The notes beneath the pieces were generated by a model, which was not told where the DNA came from, did not search any database, and saw only the letters and a program-made list of their open reading frames with translations. The position numbers and the translations under genes were made by a program. Below, in pieces: positions 11,465-19,654 of a stretch of DNA of 25,153 bases. The DNA lies in the IMG/VR virus record IMGVR_UViG_3300030098_003157, positions 1 to 25,153 of that record. The stretch is one strand, 5' to 3'. Numbering within the stretch: the first letter of the stretch is position 1; every line of letters starts with the position of its first letter. This DNA is from a virus.

Positions 11465-13897
11465 ATGGCTATTGAACAACAACCTTTATCCGTACTTTCT
11501 CCAATGGAGGAAGAAATTGAACTCGAGATTATAGATCAGCCTGAAGAAGAAACGGAAGTTTTTATTCAGCCTGATGGAACTGTTGTTATGGGAAGCGATA
11601 TGCCCGATCCAGCAACAACAAAGTTCGGAGAAAACATTGCGGAGTCTTTAGACGAGCGCGAATTATTTACAATCGCGAATGAATTAGTCGCTTCTTTCGA
11701 AGAAGATTTAGATTCTCGTAACGATTGGTTTCAAACATATACAGAAGGGCTTGATTTATTAGGTATAAATGCTGAATCAAGATCACAACCGTTCATTGGC
11801 GCTTCAGGAGTACACCATCCGATACTGGCGGAAGCCGTAACTCAGTTTCAAGCGCAAGCATACAAAGAATTATTGCCAGCAGGCGGTCCTGTTGACACAG
11901 AAGTTTTAGGTGTAACGGATGACGCGAAGTTAGAAAAAGCAAATCGTGTCAAAAACTTCATGAATTACCAAATTACTTATAAAATGGAAGAATACGATCC
12001 AGAAACGGATCAGCTTTTGTTTTATTTACCGCTTTCAGGTTCCGCATTTAAGAAAATTTATTACGATCCTGCGGTTGGACGCGCTGTAGCACGTTTTGTT
12101 AAATCAGAAGATTTAGTTGTTCCGTATTATGCGGTTGATTTACTAACTTCGCCACGAATAACTCACGTTATTCACATGACTGAGAACGAATTGCGTAAAT
12201 TACAGCTTTCTGGGTTCTATCGAGACGTTGATTTGATGTCTCCTTCAGGTTCGATTGAAGATACAGAGGTCGATGCGAAGCTGGATGAGCTTCAAGGACT
12301 AACTCGTACTGCATCGGATGAAGAATATACGCTTTTAGAGATGCACGTTGACTTAGATATCGCGGGTTACGAAGATACAGACGATAACGGCGAAGAAACA
12401 GGTATTGGACTGCCATATATTGTAACAATTTGCAAAGATAACAATGAGATACTCTCAATTCGTCCAAATTACGACGAAAACGACCCGATGCGCAAGAAAA
12501 TTGAGCATTTTACGCATTATAAATTCCTTCCAGGACTTGGATTCTACGGATTTGGCTTAATTCACATGATGGGCGGACTAACTAAGTCTGTTACTGCGAT
12601 TTTACGTCAATTAATTGACGCAGGCACACTTTCTAACCTTCCAGCGGGTTTTAAATCACGAGGATTGAACATTCAACGTCATGATGATCCGTTACAGCCT
12701 GGAGAATGGCGAGATGTAGACGCTCCTGGAGGAAAACTTGCAGATTCGTTTTTACCGCTTCCATATAAGGAGCCAAGCAATACATTAACTGCATTATTAG
12801 GTTCTTTAGTTGATTCGGGTAAAAGATTTGCCGCAACAATAGAAGATCCGACAGGTGATGGTAATTCTCAAGCTCCAGTTGGCACAACGGTAGCACTTTT
12901 AGAAAAAGGACAGCGGGTAATGTCCGCAATTCATAAAAGATTGCATTACGCGCAACGTTGCGAGTTTAAAATTCTAAAAAGAGTGTTTGGTGAATTTTTA
13001 CCGCCTGAATATCCGTATCAAGTACAAGGGGCTTCCGAAAACGTATTTAAAGAAGATTTTGACAACAGCGTAGACGTTATTCCTGTAAGTGATCCTAATA
13101 TTTTCAGTATGACGCAAAGAATTACTTTAGCGCAAACACAACTACAAATGGCGCAATCTGCACCTGAACTACACGATTTACGCGAGGCATATCGTAAGAT
13201 GTACCTTGCTTTAAACATTAAAGACATCGATTCAGTTCTTCCTCCAGAAGAGGAAGTACCGCCGAGAGATCCGATTAGTGAACAAACTGCAGCACTAACA
13301 GGGGATCCGATAAAAGCCTATGATTTCCAAAATCAAGAAGCATATATCGCATCTCACTCTGCATTTTTACAAAATCCGATGGTTCAACAGAATCCAGTTG
13401 CTGGTCAGGCAATTAGTGCAAATATACAAGAACGACAAGCAATGCTATACAGATTACAGGTTGAACAGGCACTTGGTCAACCGTTACCGCCGTTAGACGA
13501 ACCAATGCCGCCAGAAATGATGAACGAAATTGCTATGGCAGCTGTTGCGGCGACACAACAAGTTACGGGTCAAGCCCAAGCTATGATGCAGGCACAAATG
13601 ATGGCGCAACAAGATCCGCAACGACAAATGTTCGAGCAACAGTTGCAATTAGAGCGTGATCAGTTAATGCAAAAAGAACAAGAAGATATGCGTGATAAAG
13701 AAGTCGAAATGGCTAAAGCCGAACTTGACGCACAAGTTAAACGTGAGAAAATCGAAGCAGATGCTAGAAAAGAAGATACAAAAGCGGCGATTGATTTACA
13801 AGAACTTGAGCAGAAAACAAAAAGAGACGCGGAAAAGAATTATACTGAATTAGTTAAAACCGTTCGAGATACTCGAACTACAAATGGAGAAAAGTAA
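11465..13897 (+). CDS. Portal protein (810 aa)
   Basis: The dodecameric portal forms the unique capsid vertex through which DNA is packaged and ejected. It lies directly after terL. The first 50 residues are acidic; the core contains FTIANELVASFEEDLDSRNDW, SQPFIGASGVHHPILAEAV, and GFYGFGLIHMMGGLTKSV, typical of the long portals of podovirus-like and marine phages. The region from about 640 is rich in Gln, Met and Ala (GQAQAMMQAQMMAQQ) and leads to a charged coiled coil to the C-terminus, consistent with a barrel or crown extension. At 810 residues it is long compared with siphovirus portals (about 400-550). The stop shares one base with the next ATG. Confidence 0.9.
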   Translation: MAIEQQPLSVLSPMEEEIELEIIDQPEEETEVFIQPDGTVVMGSDMPDPATTKFGENIAESLDERELFTIANELVASFEEDLDSRNDWFQTYTEGLDLLGINAESRSQPFIGASGVHHPILAEAVTQFQAQAYKELLPAGGPVDTEVLGVTDDAKLEKANRVKNFMNYQITYKMEEYDPETDQLLFYLPLSGSAFKKIYYDPAVGRAVARFVKSEDLVVPYYAVDLLTSPRITHVIHMTENELRKLQLSGFYRDVDLMSPSGSIEDTEVDAKLDELQGLTRTASDEEYTLLEMHVDLDIAGYEDTDDNGEETGIGLPYIVTICKDNNEILSIRPNYDENDPMRKKIEHFTHYKFLPGLGFYGFGLIHMMGGLTKSVTAILRQLIDAGTLSNLPAGFKSRGLNIQRHDDPLQPGEWRDVDAPGGKLADSFLPLPYKEPSNTLTALLGSLVDSGKRFAATIEDPTGDGNSQAPVGTTVALLEKGQRVMSAIHKRLHYAQRCEFKILKRVFGEFLPPEYPYQVQGASENVFKEDFDNSVDVIPVSDPNIFSMTQRITLAQTQLQMAQSAPELHDLREAYRKMYLALNIKDIDSVLPPEEEVPPRDPISEQTAALTGDPIKAYDFQNQEAYIASHSAFLQNPMVQQNPVAGQAISANIQERQAMLYRLQVEQALGQPLPPLDEPMPPEMMNEIAMAAVAATQQVTGQAQAMMQAQMMAQQDPQRQMFEQQLQLERDQLMQKEQEDMRDKEVEMAKAELDAQVKREKIEADARKEDTKAAIDLQELEQKTKRDAEKNYTELVKTVRDTRTTNGEK

Positions 13898-14100
13898 TGC
13901 GTGATTATTACGATAATGACAAGTACCCTTCGCCTTCGCCTAAGAAAACAAAGCCTGCGCCAAGTTTTCCTAGCGTAGAAGATATGACTAAAATAGAGTC
14001 TGTAGAAGCGGGGGAGTGTCTTGATGAGCCTGAAAAAGCTAAAGTAAAAGCAGCTTACGGGCAGACTAAAGGTCTTCTTTGGTATCGTTCTATTAAGTAA
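13897..14100 (+). CDS. Small Pro/Lys-rich protein, unknown function (67 aa)
   Basis: Starts on the last base of the portal stop, after GGAGAAAAGTA. The N-terminal half is low-complexity (DKYPSPSPKKTKPAPSFPS), the C-terminal half helical, ending TKGLLWYRSIK. Position between portal and co-chaperonin suggests a small virion or assembly protein, but nothing specific can be recognised. Confidence 0.7.
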   Translation: MRDYYDNDKYPSPSPKKTKPAPSFPSVEDMTKIESVEAGECLDEPEKAKVKAAYGQTKGLLWYRSIK

Positions 14101-14103
14101 TTA

Positions 14104-14301
14104 ATGGACTATATCGTTGCAACGGAGCATTTGCTTCGTAAAATCCGAGAGAGGAAAGAAGCTCTCTCGCAAACGTTGGCTGGCGGTGGTGTTGAGAATT
14201 TTGAACAATACCAACGTGTAGTTGGCGAAATCGCAGGTTTGACTTTCGTTGAACAGGAAATTCAAACCCTACATTCTAATATGGAGGATGCATATGACTA
14301 A
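14104..14301 (+). CDS. Small coiled-coil protein, unknown function (65 aa)
   Basis: Almost fully helical: MDYIVATEHLLRKIRERKEAL, then QYQRVVGEIAGLTFVEQEI. Heptad-like hydrophobic spacing suggests a coiled-coil oligomer. It begins three bases after the previous stop without a clear Shine-Dalgarno site, so is probably translated by coupling. It ends in NMEDAYD, whose codons hold the GGAGG of the co-chaperonin gene, overlapping it by 8 bp. Confidence 0.7.
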   Translation: MDYIVATEHLLRKIRERKEALSQTLAGGGVENFEQYQRVVGEIAGLTFVEQEIQTLHSNMEDAYD

Positions 14302-14731
14302 AACTGTTCCAGACCGAGTAGCTAATTTTGGCAGCACTGATATCGACGAGATCCCTATTGATCCAGTTGAAGAAATTACAGTTGACAATTTAGACTCTCA
14401 TGCAGACAAGTTACCCAAACCAACGGGATATCGTGTCTTAATATTACCTTTTACTTTACCCGAGAAAACCAAAGGTGGAATTTATCTAGCTAAGCAAACT
14501 TTAGACAAGGAAAGACTTGCTACAGTTGTTGGCTATGTAGTTGCTATGGGCTCTGATGCTTATAGTGATCCTCACAAGTTCCCTGAAGGTCCTTGGTGTC
14601 AAGTAGGTGATTGGGTTATCTTTGGCAGATATGCTGGAGCTCGTTTTCAAATTGAAGGTGGCGATATGCGACTTTTAAATGACGACGAGATCTTAGCAAC
14701 TATCCAAGACCCCGAAGCAATATTATCATAA
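14294..14731 (+). CDS. GroES-like co-chaperonin (Cpn10 family, 145 aa)
   Basis: Cpn10 heptamers cap the GroEL chamber. The fold is recognisable from residue 42: TGYRVLILPF, a mobile loop LPEKTKGGIYLAKQ (residues 55-68) with the hydrophobic GEL-binding tripeptide as I-Y-L, VVGYVVAMG (78-86), GDWVIFGRYAGARFQIEG (105-122), and the terminal strand/helix DMRLLNDDEILATI. It carries a 41-residue acidic N-terminal extension not found in bacterial GroES (about 97 residues). The ATG at 14294 follows ATGGAGGATGCAT; a longer reading from 14249 would lie inside the preceding gene. T4 gp31 is a precedent for phage co-chaperonins that work with host GroEL to fold the coat protein, and this gene sits in the head operon. 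Confidence 0.9.
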   Translation: MTKTVPDRVANFGSTDIDEIPIDPVEEITVDNLDSHADKLPKPTGYRVLILPFTLPEKTKGGIYLAKQTLDKERLATVVGYVVAMGSDAYSDPHKFPEGPWCQVGDWVIFGRYAGARFQIEGGDMRLLNDDEILATIQDPEAILS

Positions 14732-14752
14732 ACTAACCACATGGAGAAGACC

Positions 14753-15610
14753 ATGCAACAAGAAGCAGAAAACCAAGACATTGAATTAGAACTTCCTGGA
14801 GAGGAAGAAAATGTCGCTGTTGAGGAGGCAACTCCCGAACAGGAATCTAAAAAGGACGAGTTAGATCAAATCAGTGATTCAGTTCAAAAACGAATTGATA
14901 AGCTGACTTATAAAATGAGAGAGGCAGAAAGACAGCGAGATGAAGCTGTTAATTATGCTCAAAGCATGACTCAAAACAATACTACTTTGAAAGAAAAATT
15001 AAAGAATTCCGATTCTTCCCTTTTCAAAGAGTACGATAATAGGGTACAATCGGATATTGAAAAATCGAAAATACTTTTAAAAGAGGCACAAGATGCAGGT
15101 GATGCGAACGCGATTGCAGACGCTACTGAAAAACTTTCAAGAGCTAGCGCTGAAGCTGAAAACCTTAGACGTTTGGCAGCTCAGCAGCAAATTAGGGAAC
15201 AAAAACGAGCTCAAGAAGTTCCTGTTGAATCTTATCAGCCCTCTTTACAGCCTGAACAACCTCAAGTTGACCCTAAAGCAGAGGCTTGGGCTAAAAAGAA
15301 CGAATGGTTCGGAGACGATCAAGCGATGACTTTTGCAGCTTTCGGAGTTCATAAAGAATTAGTAGAGCAAGGAGTTGATCCAACATCTGATGAATATTAC
15401 CAAATGGTTGACAATAAGATGAGAGATAATTTCCCCCATAAATTTTCACAAGAGCAGTCTGCCCCCGTGCAACAGGTTGCTGCCTCTAGCAGAGGTGCTA
15501 GTGGGAAGAAAAATGCGCGCAAAGTAAAGTTGACACCGAGTCAAGTAGCAATAGCGAAAAAACTCAACGTGCCACTAGAAGAATATGCTAAGCATATCGA
15601 AGGAGTATAA
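14753..15610 (+). CDS. Capsid scaffolding protein (285 aa)
   Basis: Scaffolds guide procapsid assembly and then leave. The sequence fits: an acidic disordered N-terminus, a long coiled coil (about residues 35-150, e.g. KRIDKLTYKMREAERQRDEAV), a conserved segment AWAKKNEWFGDDQAM through EYYQMVDNKMRDNFP, and a basic C-terminal helix-turn (KKNARKVKLTPSQVAIAKKL) of the type that binds coat. The start at 14753 is chosen because GGAG lies 6 bp upstream; the ATG at 14741 has no ribosome-binding site. It lies between the co-chaperonin and coat genes, as expected. The stop is one base before the next ATG. Confidence 0.85.
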   Translation: MQQEAENQDIELELPGEEENVAVEEATPEQESKKDELDQISDSVQKRIDKLTYKMREAERQRDEAVNYAQSMTQNNTTLKEKLKNSDSSLFKEYDNRVQSDIEKSKILLKEAQDAGDANAIADATEKLSRASAEAENLRRLAAQQQIREQKRAQEVPVESYQPSLQPEQPQVDPKAEAWAKKNEWFGDDQAMTFAAFGVHKELVEQGVDPTSDEYYQMVDNKMRDNFPHKFSQEQSAPVQQVAASSRGASGKKNARKVKLTPSQVAIAKKLNVPLEEYAKHIEGV

Positions 15611-15611
15611 A

Positions 15612-16112
15612 ATGACAGAAGAAATAAAAAATTCAGAAGTCGCAACAGATCGAAACTCACGGTCTGCAGAGACACGAGACTCTCAAACTCGCAGAAAACC
15701 TTGGCAACCCCCGTCTATGTTAGACGCACCCGAAGCTCCTCCTGGATATAAATTTAGGTGGATTCGTGAAGCCACTCGAGGCGAAGATGATAAATCTAAT
15801 ATGTCTAAACGTATTAGAGAGGGATATGAACCTGTGAGAGCAGAAGATTATCCTGATTTTGAAGCGCCGACTATCGAAAATGGTTCTCACAAAGGAGTCA
15901 TTGGGGTTGGAGGATTAATACTCGCTAAAGTTCCAATAGAAACTGCAGCAGAGCGTAATGCTTATTTTCAAAAACAAGCAAAAGACGCAATGCAAGGAGT
16001 GGATCAGAACTATATGCGAGAGAGTGACCCTAGAATGCCTATTAAGGATAGTGATATCCAACGGACTTCTAAGGTTGAATTTGGTAGTAGGAAAACTTCC
16101 GACGAATCGTAA
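15612..16112 (+). CDS. Conserved head-operon protein, unknown function (166 aa)
   Basis: Starts at 15612 after AAGGAGTATAAA; an in-frame ATG at 15585 would overlap the scaffold gene without need. The N-terminus is charged and Arg/Ser-rich (RSAETRDSQTRRKPWQPP), followed by PPGYKFRWIREATRGEDD, a GVIGVGGLILAKVPIETA patch, and helix RNAYFQKQAKDAMQGVDQ. Proteins beginning with a proline-rich patch and GYKFRWIRE in the scaffold-coat interval recur in marine phages as I recall, without an assigned role. It is a likely minor capsid or assembly factor by position. Confidence 0.75.
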   Translation: MTEEIKNSEVATDRNSRSAETRDSQTRRKPWQPPSMLDAPEAPPGYKFRWIREATRGEDDKSNMSKRIREGYEPVRAEDYPDFEAPTIENGSHKGVIGVGGLILAKVPIETAAERNAYFQKQAKDAMQGVDQNYMRESDPRMPIKDSDIQRTSKVEFGSRKTSDES

Positions 16113-16137
16113 CTTGTATTAATAATAGGAGATTATT

Positions 16138-16677
16138 ATGGCTAATACAGATAAACCTGATGGTTTTACACCCGCATACCACATGTATGGTGGTGTCATT
16201 CGTCCTGCAGAGATGAGAATCGCTAGTGGTTACGGAACAGCTATTTATAGCGGTGACGTAGTTACTCTTTCTAGTGGTTATGTTCAACAAGCAGGCGCGA
16301 CAGACACTCCTATAGGGGTATTTTACGGTGTATTTTACACCGCGTCTGATGGCACACCTACGTTTTCTAAAGTATGGACAGCAAGTACAGCCACACAAGG
16401 TAGTGCAGATGCTGAGGCTTTGGTTTATAACGATCCTGGTATCGTTTACGAAGCTCAATTTACAGCTGGAACTCCAGCAGTAAGTTTTATCGGCAATAAG
16501 TATACTCTTTCAACAACCGCAGGTTCTTCAACCAACGGTAGGTCGAAAGAGGGAGTTACTGCAACTACTTCAAGTGGTGTTGCTTTATGTGTCGGTTTCG
16601 CGGACACTCCTAGTAATTCTATAGGAGCATATGCACGTGGACTCTTCACATTCCCAACTAATACATTCGCAGTCTAA
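16138..16677 (+). CDS. Putative capsid decoration/structural protein (179 aa)
   Basis: Good ribosome-binding site (TAGGAGATTATT). The protein is beta-rich, Gly/Ala/Thr/Ser-rich and almost free of long helices: PAEMRIASGYGTAIYSGDVVTL, YVQQAGATDTPIGVFYGV, then strands up to the end. The RIASGYGTAIYSGDVV pattern (entry into a beta-barrel with a GDxV turn) is typical of small phage capsid-associated proteins located just upstream of the coat gene, comparable in position to lambda gpD. The role is inferred from position and composition. Confidence 0.65.
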   Translation: MANTDKPDGFTPAYHMYGGVIRPAEMRIASGYGTAIYSGDVVTLSSGYVQQAGATDTPIGVFYGVFYTASDGTPTFSKVWTASTATQGSADAEALVYNDPGIVYEAQFTAGTPAVSFIGNKYTLSTTAGSSTNGRSKEGVTATTSSGVALCVGFADTPSNSIGAYARGLFTFPTNTFAV

Positions 16678-16690
16678 TTAGGAGAATAAC

Positions 16691-17599
16691 ATGGCTATAA
16701 ACAGAGCACAACTCGTAAAAGAACTTGTCCCTGGACTTCATGCTCTCTTTGGATTAGAGTACGAAAGGTATAATAACGAACACGAAGACATCTTCGACAC
16801 TGAAAGTTCTGAAAGAGCTTTTGAGGAAGAAGTAATGTTGACGGGTTTCGGGGAAGCACCTGTTAAAGGTGAAGGCGCTGCTGTCATCTATGATACTGCA
16901 CAGGAATCGTGGACTGCTCGTTATTCGCATGAAACAATCGCACTAGCGTTCGCGCTAACAGAAGAAGCAATCGAAGATAACCTCTACGATACACTTTCTT
17001 CTCGTTACACAAGAGCACTAGCACGTTCGATGCAACAAACAAAGCAAGTTAAAGCGGCTAACGTTCTTAACAATGCTTTTAGTTCATCTTATGTTGGCGG
17101 TGATGGAAAAGAGCTTTGCGCTACAGACCATCCAACCGTTGCGAACGTGGATCTTGCGAATGAGCTGTCTACAGCTGCAGACCTTAACGAAACTTCTCTT
17201 GAACAGTCTTTGATTGATATCGCAGGCTTTAAAGATGAGAGGAATCTCAAGGTCAACGCACAGGCTAGGAAACTTATTATTCCGCCTGCTTTGCAATTCG
17301 TAGCCGATAGGCTTATGGAAACTCCAGGAAGAGTTGGTACTTCAGATAATGACATCAATGCAATTCGCAACATGGGAATGATTGCGGAAGGCTACGTTGT
17401 TAATCATTATCTAACAGATACTGATGCTTTCTTTATCAAAACTGACGTTCCTAACGGACTTAAACATTTCGTTAGAACTGCCGTATCTACCAGCATGGAA
17501 GGAGACTTCGAAACTGGTAACGTAAGATACAAGGCTAGAGAGCGTTACAGCTTTGGTTGGAGTGACTGGAGAGGCATTTTTGGCTCACCAGGAGCGTAG
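16691..17599 (+). CDS. Major capsid protein (302 aa)
   Basis: Coat protein of the icosahedral head. It resembles the Mu gpT-like HK97-fold branch: N-terminal helix QLVKELVPGLHALFGLEY, an acidic FDTESSERAFEEEVMLTGFG, the long helix RYTRALARSMQQTKQVKAANVLNNAF split over residues about 100-140, then a P/A-domain with LKVNAQARKLIIPPALQ and the C-terminal YKARERYSFGWSDWRGIFG. It is preceded by TTAGGAGAATAAC and followed 19 bp later by a strong terminator, marking it as the last gene of the head operon. No N-terminal delta-domain or prohead-protease fusion is seen. Confidence 0.88.
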   Translation: MAINRAQLVKELVPGLHALFGLEYERYNNEHEDIFDTESSERAFEEEVMLTGFGEAPVKGEGAAVIYDTAQESWTARYSHETIALAFALTEEAIEDNLYDTLSSRYTRALARSMQQTKQVKAANVLNNAFSSSYVGGDGKELCATDHPTVANVDLANELSTAADLNETSLEQSLIDIAGFKDERNLKVNAQARKLIIPPALQFVADRLMETPGRVGTSDNDINAIRNMGMIAEGYVVNHYLTDTDAFFIKTDVPNGLKHFVRTAVSTSMEGDFETGNVRYKARERYSFGWSDWRGIFGSPGA

Positions 17600-17618
17600 T
17601 TCCATTTACGTGAACTTG

Positions 17619-17647
17619 AAAGGGAGCTTCGGCTCCCTTTCTTTTTT
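17619..17647 (+). terminator. UUCG-capped intrinsic terminator after the coat gene
   Basis: AAAGGGAGC (17619-17627), tetraloop TTCG, GCTCCCTTT (17632-17640), then C and six T (17642-17647). Confidence 0.95.
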
Positions 17648-17675
17648 GTCTTTTCTATTATAGAATGATAAAGAT

Positions 17676-17731
17676 CTAGGGGTAAACTTGTCCTACAGAC
17701 TGACCTAGCAGACAAGCCAAGACGGTAGGAC
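17676..17731 (+). promoter_or_regulatory. Initiation box and structured leader before the 17755 gene
   Basis: CTAGGGGTAA at 17676-17685 matches the box after the -10 of P1-P3, though no good -10 precedes it here. Downstream, 17687-17692 (CTTGTC) can pair with 17711-17716 (GACAAG), and the overlapping 17690-17696 (GTCCTAC) can pair with 17725-17731 (GTAGGAC). The second pairing is followed by TTATTTTTTC, then AGGAGGA and the ATG at 17755. The two pairings exclude each other. Confidence 0.45.
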
Positions 17732-17754
17732 TTATTTTTTCTTAGGAGGAAATT

Positions 17755-18261
17755 ATGGCACAATCAACCTTTTCAGGTCCAGTAAAATCATTAGCTGGTT
17801 TTATATCAGCGGGTAATGCTAATGTAGTTAGCCTTACTGCTGACACTTCACTTACGGTAGCTTCTCATGCAGGCAAAGTATTAACGTGTAATGACGCAGA
17901 CGGTAAATTTACTTTACCTTCTATCGTTGCAACAGCCCCTGGACGAGATGACGATCCAAATCAAACTAACAATCTGGGAGCTACTTTTATATTTATCGTA
18001 GAAACTGCTGCAACAGATATGGACATACTAACTGACGGAACAGATAAGTTTGTTGGTGGTGTTTATAGTGGTAAAGATGATGCTTCAGGTAAAGTATTTA
18101 TCTCAGGAGCATCTAACGATGTAATCACTATGAATGGTTCTACAAAAGGCGGATTAGCAGGTAGTATCGTTAAAGTAACTGCTATGGCTTCTGCGAAATA
18201 CGCGGTAGAGGGAATTATACTTGGTTCAGGAACTATAGTAACTCCATTCGCTGACGCTTAA
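17755..18261 (+). CDS. Virion structural protein, head-associated candidate (168 aa)
   Basis: It has a strong ribosome-binding site (TTAGGAGGAAATT). The sequence opens AQSTFSGPVKSLAGFISAG and continues with VVSLTADTSLTVASHAGKVLTC, NLGATFIFIVETAATDMDIL, and GSIVKVTAMASAKYAVEG, an all-beta protein with small residues. Proteins with this opening and the LTADTxLTVxxHAGKxLxCNDA pattern are, from memory, common in marine phage structural regions. Its own leader after the coat terminator suggests high, separate expression, fitting a decoration or head-fibre protein. The role is an inference. Confidence 0.7.
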   Translation: MAQSTFSGPVKSLAGFISAGNANVVSLTADTSLTVASHAGKVLTCNDADGKFTLPSIVATAPGRDDDPNQTNNLGATFIFIVETAATDMDILTDGTDKFVGGVYSGKDDASGKVFISGASNDVITMNGSTKGGLAGSIVKVTAMASAKYAVEGIILGSGTIVTPFADA

Positions 18262-18276
18262 TATTAGGAGAACACT

Positions 18277-18603
18277 ATGAGTTCAGATGTAAAAGCATCA
18301 GTTCCTTTAACAAGTTCAGGACGACTCCAAGGATATATTGGAGCATCAGGAGCAGGAACTGCTACAAATTTAGGTTCATTACGAATACAATCTATACAGG
18401 CTCAGTCTAGTGATGCAGATGCAACTATCATTATTTATGATGGTACAAGTGCTAGTAGCACAAGAATAATAGCTCAGTTTAAATTTGGTTCAGCAGCGAA
18501 CGAGTCTTTCGATCACTACATACCAGGAAACGGCTGTTATTTTGGAAGCGGTGCTTATGTGGCTTTGACTAACTGCGACTTTTTTGTTGCTTATTATCAA
18601 TAA
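18277..18603 (+). CDS. Small beta-rich structural protein (108 aa)
   Basis: Ribosome-binding site TTAGGAGAACACT. Opens SSDVKASVPLTSSGRLQGYIGA and is rich in Ser, Gly and Ala, with alternating strands (LRIQSIQAQS, ATIIIYDGTS, RIIAQFKFG) and an aromatic end CDFFVAYYQ. Composition and position suggest a small virion protein such as a decoration or head-completion component. No specific family recognised. Confidence 0.65.
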   Translation: MSSDVKASVPLTSSGRLQGYIGASGAGTATNLGSLRIQSIQAQSSDADATIIIYDGTSASSTRIIAQFKFGSAANESFDHYIPGNGCYFGSGAYVALTNCDFFVAYYQ

Positions 18604-18617
18604 GGTATAGTTAAGCT

Positions 18618-19289
18618 ATGGCAACTTCTGGCACTCGCGCATTTAATTTAGATGTAGCGACAGCGATAGAAGAAGCATACGAACTTGCGGGTTTAGAAGC
18701 CCGCACTTCGTATGACGCGGTTACAGCTCGTCGTTCTTTAAATATCATGTTTGCTGATTGGTCAAACAGAGGCATTCAAATGTGGGAGGTTTCTAAAGTA
18801 GAACTAACCCTTACTGAGGGCGATAATGATTATTCTATTAATGATTACGACATCGATATTTTAGATGCCTATATTCAAAGAACGGTCAATGATGTTGTTA
18901 CTGATTATTCTTTAGATCGTATAGATAGAAATGAATATGTTGGTATTCCAAATAAAGCAACAAAATCAAGACCAACCGAGTTTTGGTTAGAGCGTTTGAA
19001 AACTCCAGTTATTCATTTATACCCAACACCAGAGAACTCAACGGACAAACTCATTTACTATGTTTGGCAAAGAATTCAAGATTCGACAGCTTCTGTTAAT
19101 GATGTTGATATTCCAAGTCGTTTTATGCCTTGTTTAGCTTCTGGACTGGCTTATTACTTATGTTTGAAGAAAAATGTCCAAAAAATACCGATTATAAAAC
19201 AACAGTATGAGCAAGATTTGGCTAATGCTTTAAAATATGATGAAGATCGTTCGTCGATTAGACTTGTTCCGAAACATGAGTATATATAA
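18618..19289 (+). CDS. Head-to-tail adaptor candidate, P22 gp4-like plan (223 aa)
   Basis: The N-terminal half, FNLDVATAIEEAYELAGLEA followed by ARRSLNIMFADWSNRGIQMW, follows the layout of tail accessory/adaptor proteins such as P22 gp4: helix, A-x-x-x-L-N-x-M-x-x-W-x-x-x-G. It is followed by a beta-rich centre (VELTLTEGDNDYSI, PVIHLYPTP) and helical C-terminus (YYLCLKKNVQKIPIIKQQY, then ANALKYDEDRSS). Such proteins bind below the portal and plug the DNA channel. The assignment rests on pattern and on the position after the head genes. The stop shares a base with the next ATG. Confidence 0.65.
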   Translation: MATSGTRAFNLDVATAIEEAYELAGLEARTSYDAVTARRSLNIMFADWSNRGIQMWEVSKVELTLTEGDNDYSINDYDIDILDAYIQRTVNDVVTDYSLDRIDRNEYVGIPNKATKSRPTEFWLERLKTPVIHLYPTPENSTDKLIYYVWQRIQDSTASVNDVDIPSRFMPCLASGLAYYLCLKKNVQKIPIIKQQYEQDLANALKYDEDRSSIRLVPKHEYI

Positions 19290-19654
19290 TGAGTTATGCC
19301 AGTGGTAAATATGCGCAGTTCATATGTGATACTTGTGGATGGGCTTTTCCTTATAAAACAGCAAAAACAACATGGGAAGGAAATAGAGTTTGTGGAGAGT
19401 GTTATGAACCTAAACATCCGCAACTAGATCCTCCTCCAATAACAGCCGATGCAGAATCTTTGTGGAAACCACGTCCAGAAGTTCCGATGCCGCAAAGTCA
19501 ATTAGGGGCAGTAACGACAGAAGACCCTTCTTCTGCGGTTATTGATTCTAGAGGAACGAATGCAATGTCCTTTACAGATGATCGTATAGGAAGTAAATTT
19601 GATGGAGAAGAAGGAACAGGTGAACTCGGCGATATAACAGTGAGTACAACATAA
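19289..19654 (+). CDS. Zinc-ribbon-like small protein (121 aa)
   Basis: Cys13-x2-Cys16 and Cys35-x2-Cys38 (CDTCGW and CGECY) form a four-cysteine ribbon expected to bind zinc, with a basic aromatic loop between (FPYKTAKTTWEGNRV). The tail is proline-rich (PQLDPPPIT, WKPRPEVPMPQ), then polar and acidic. The start overlaps the previous stop by one base and its own stop overlaps the next ATG, so it is tightly embedded between two adaptor-like genes. It may be a virion assembly factor or minor structural protein; a nucleic-acid-binding role is also possible. Confidence 0.75.
   Translation: MSYASGKYAQFICDTCGWAFPYKTAKTTWEGNRVCGECYEPKHPQLDPPPITADAESLWKPRPEVPMPQSQLGAVTTEDPSSAVIDSRGTNAMSFTDDRIGSKFDGEEGTGELGDITVSTT

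Noticed and set aside
16309-16320. CCTATAGGGGTA resembling the initiation box
   Set aside because: It lies inside the decoration protein gene, lacks the rest of the promoter layout, and encodes the expected residues.
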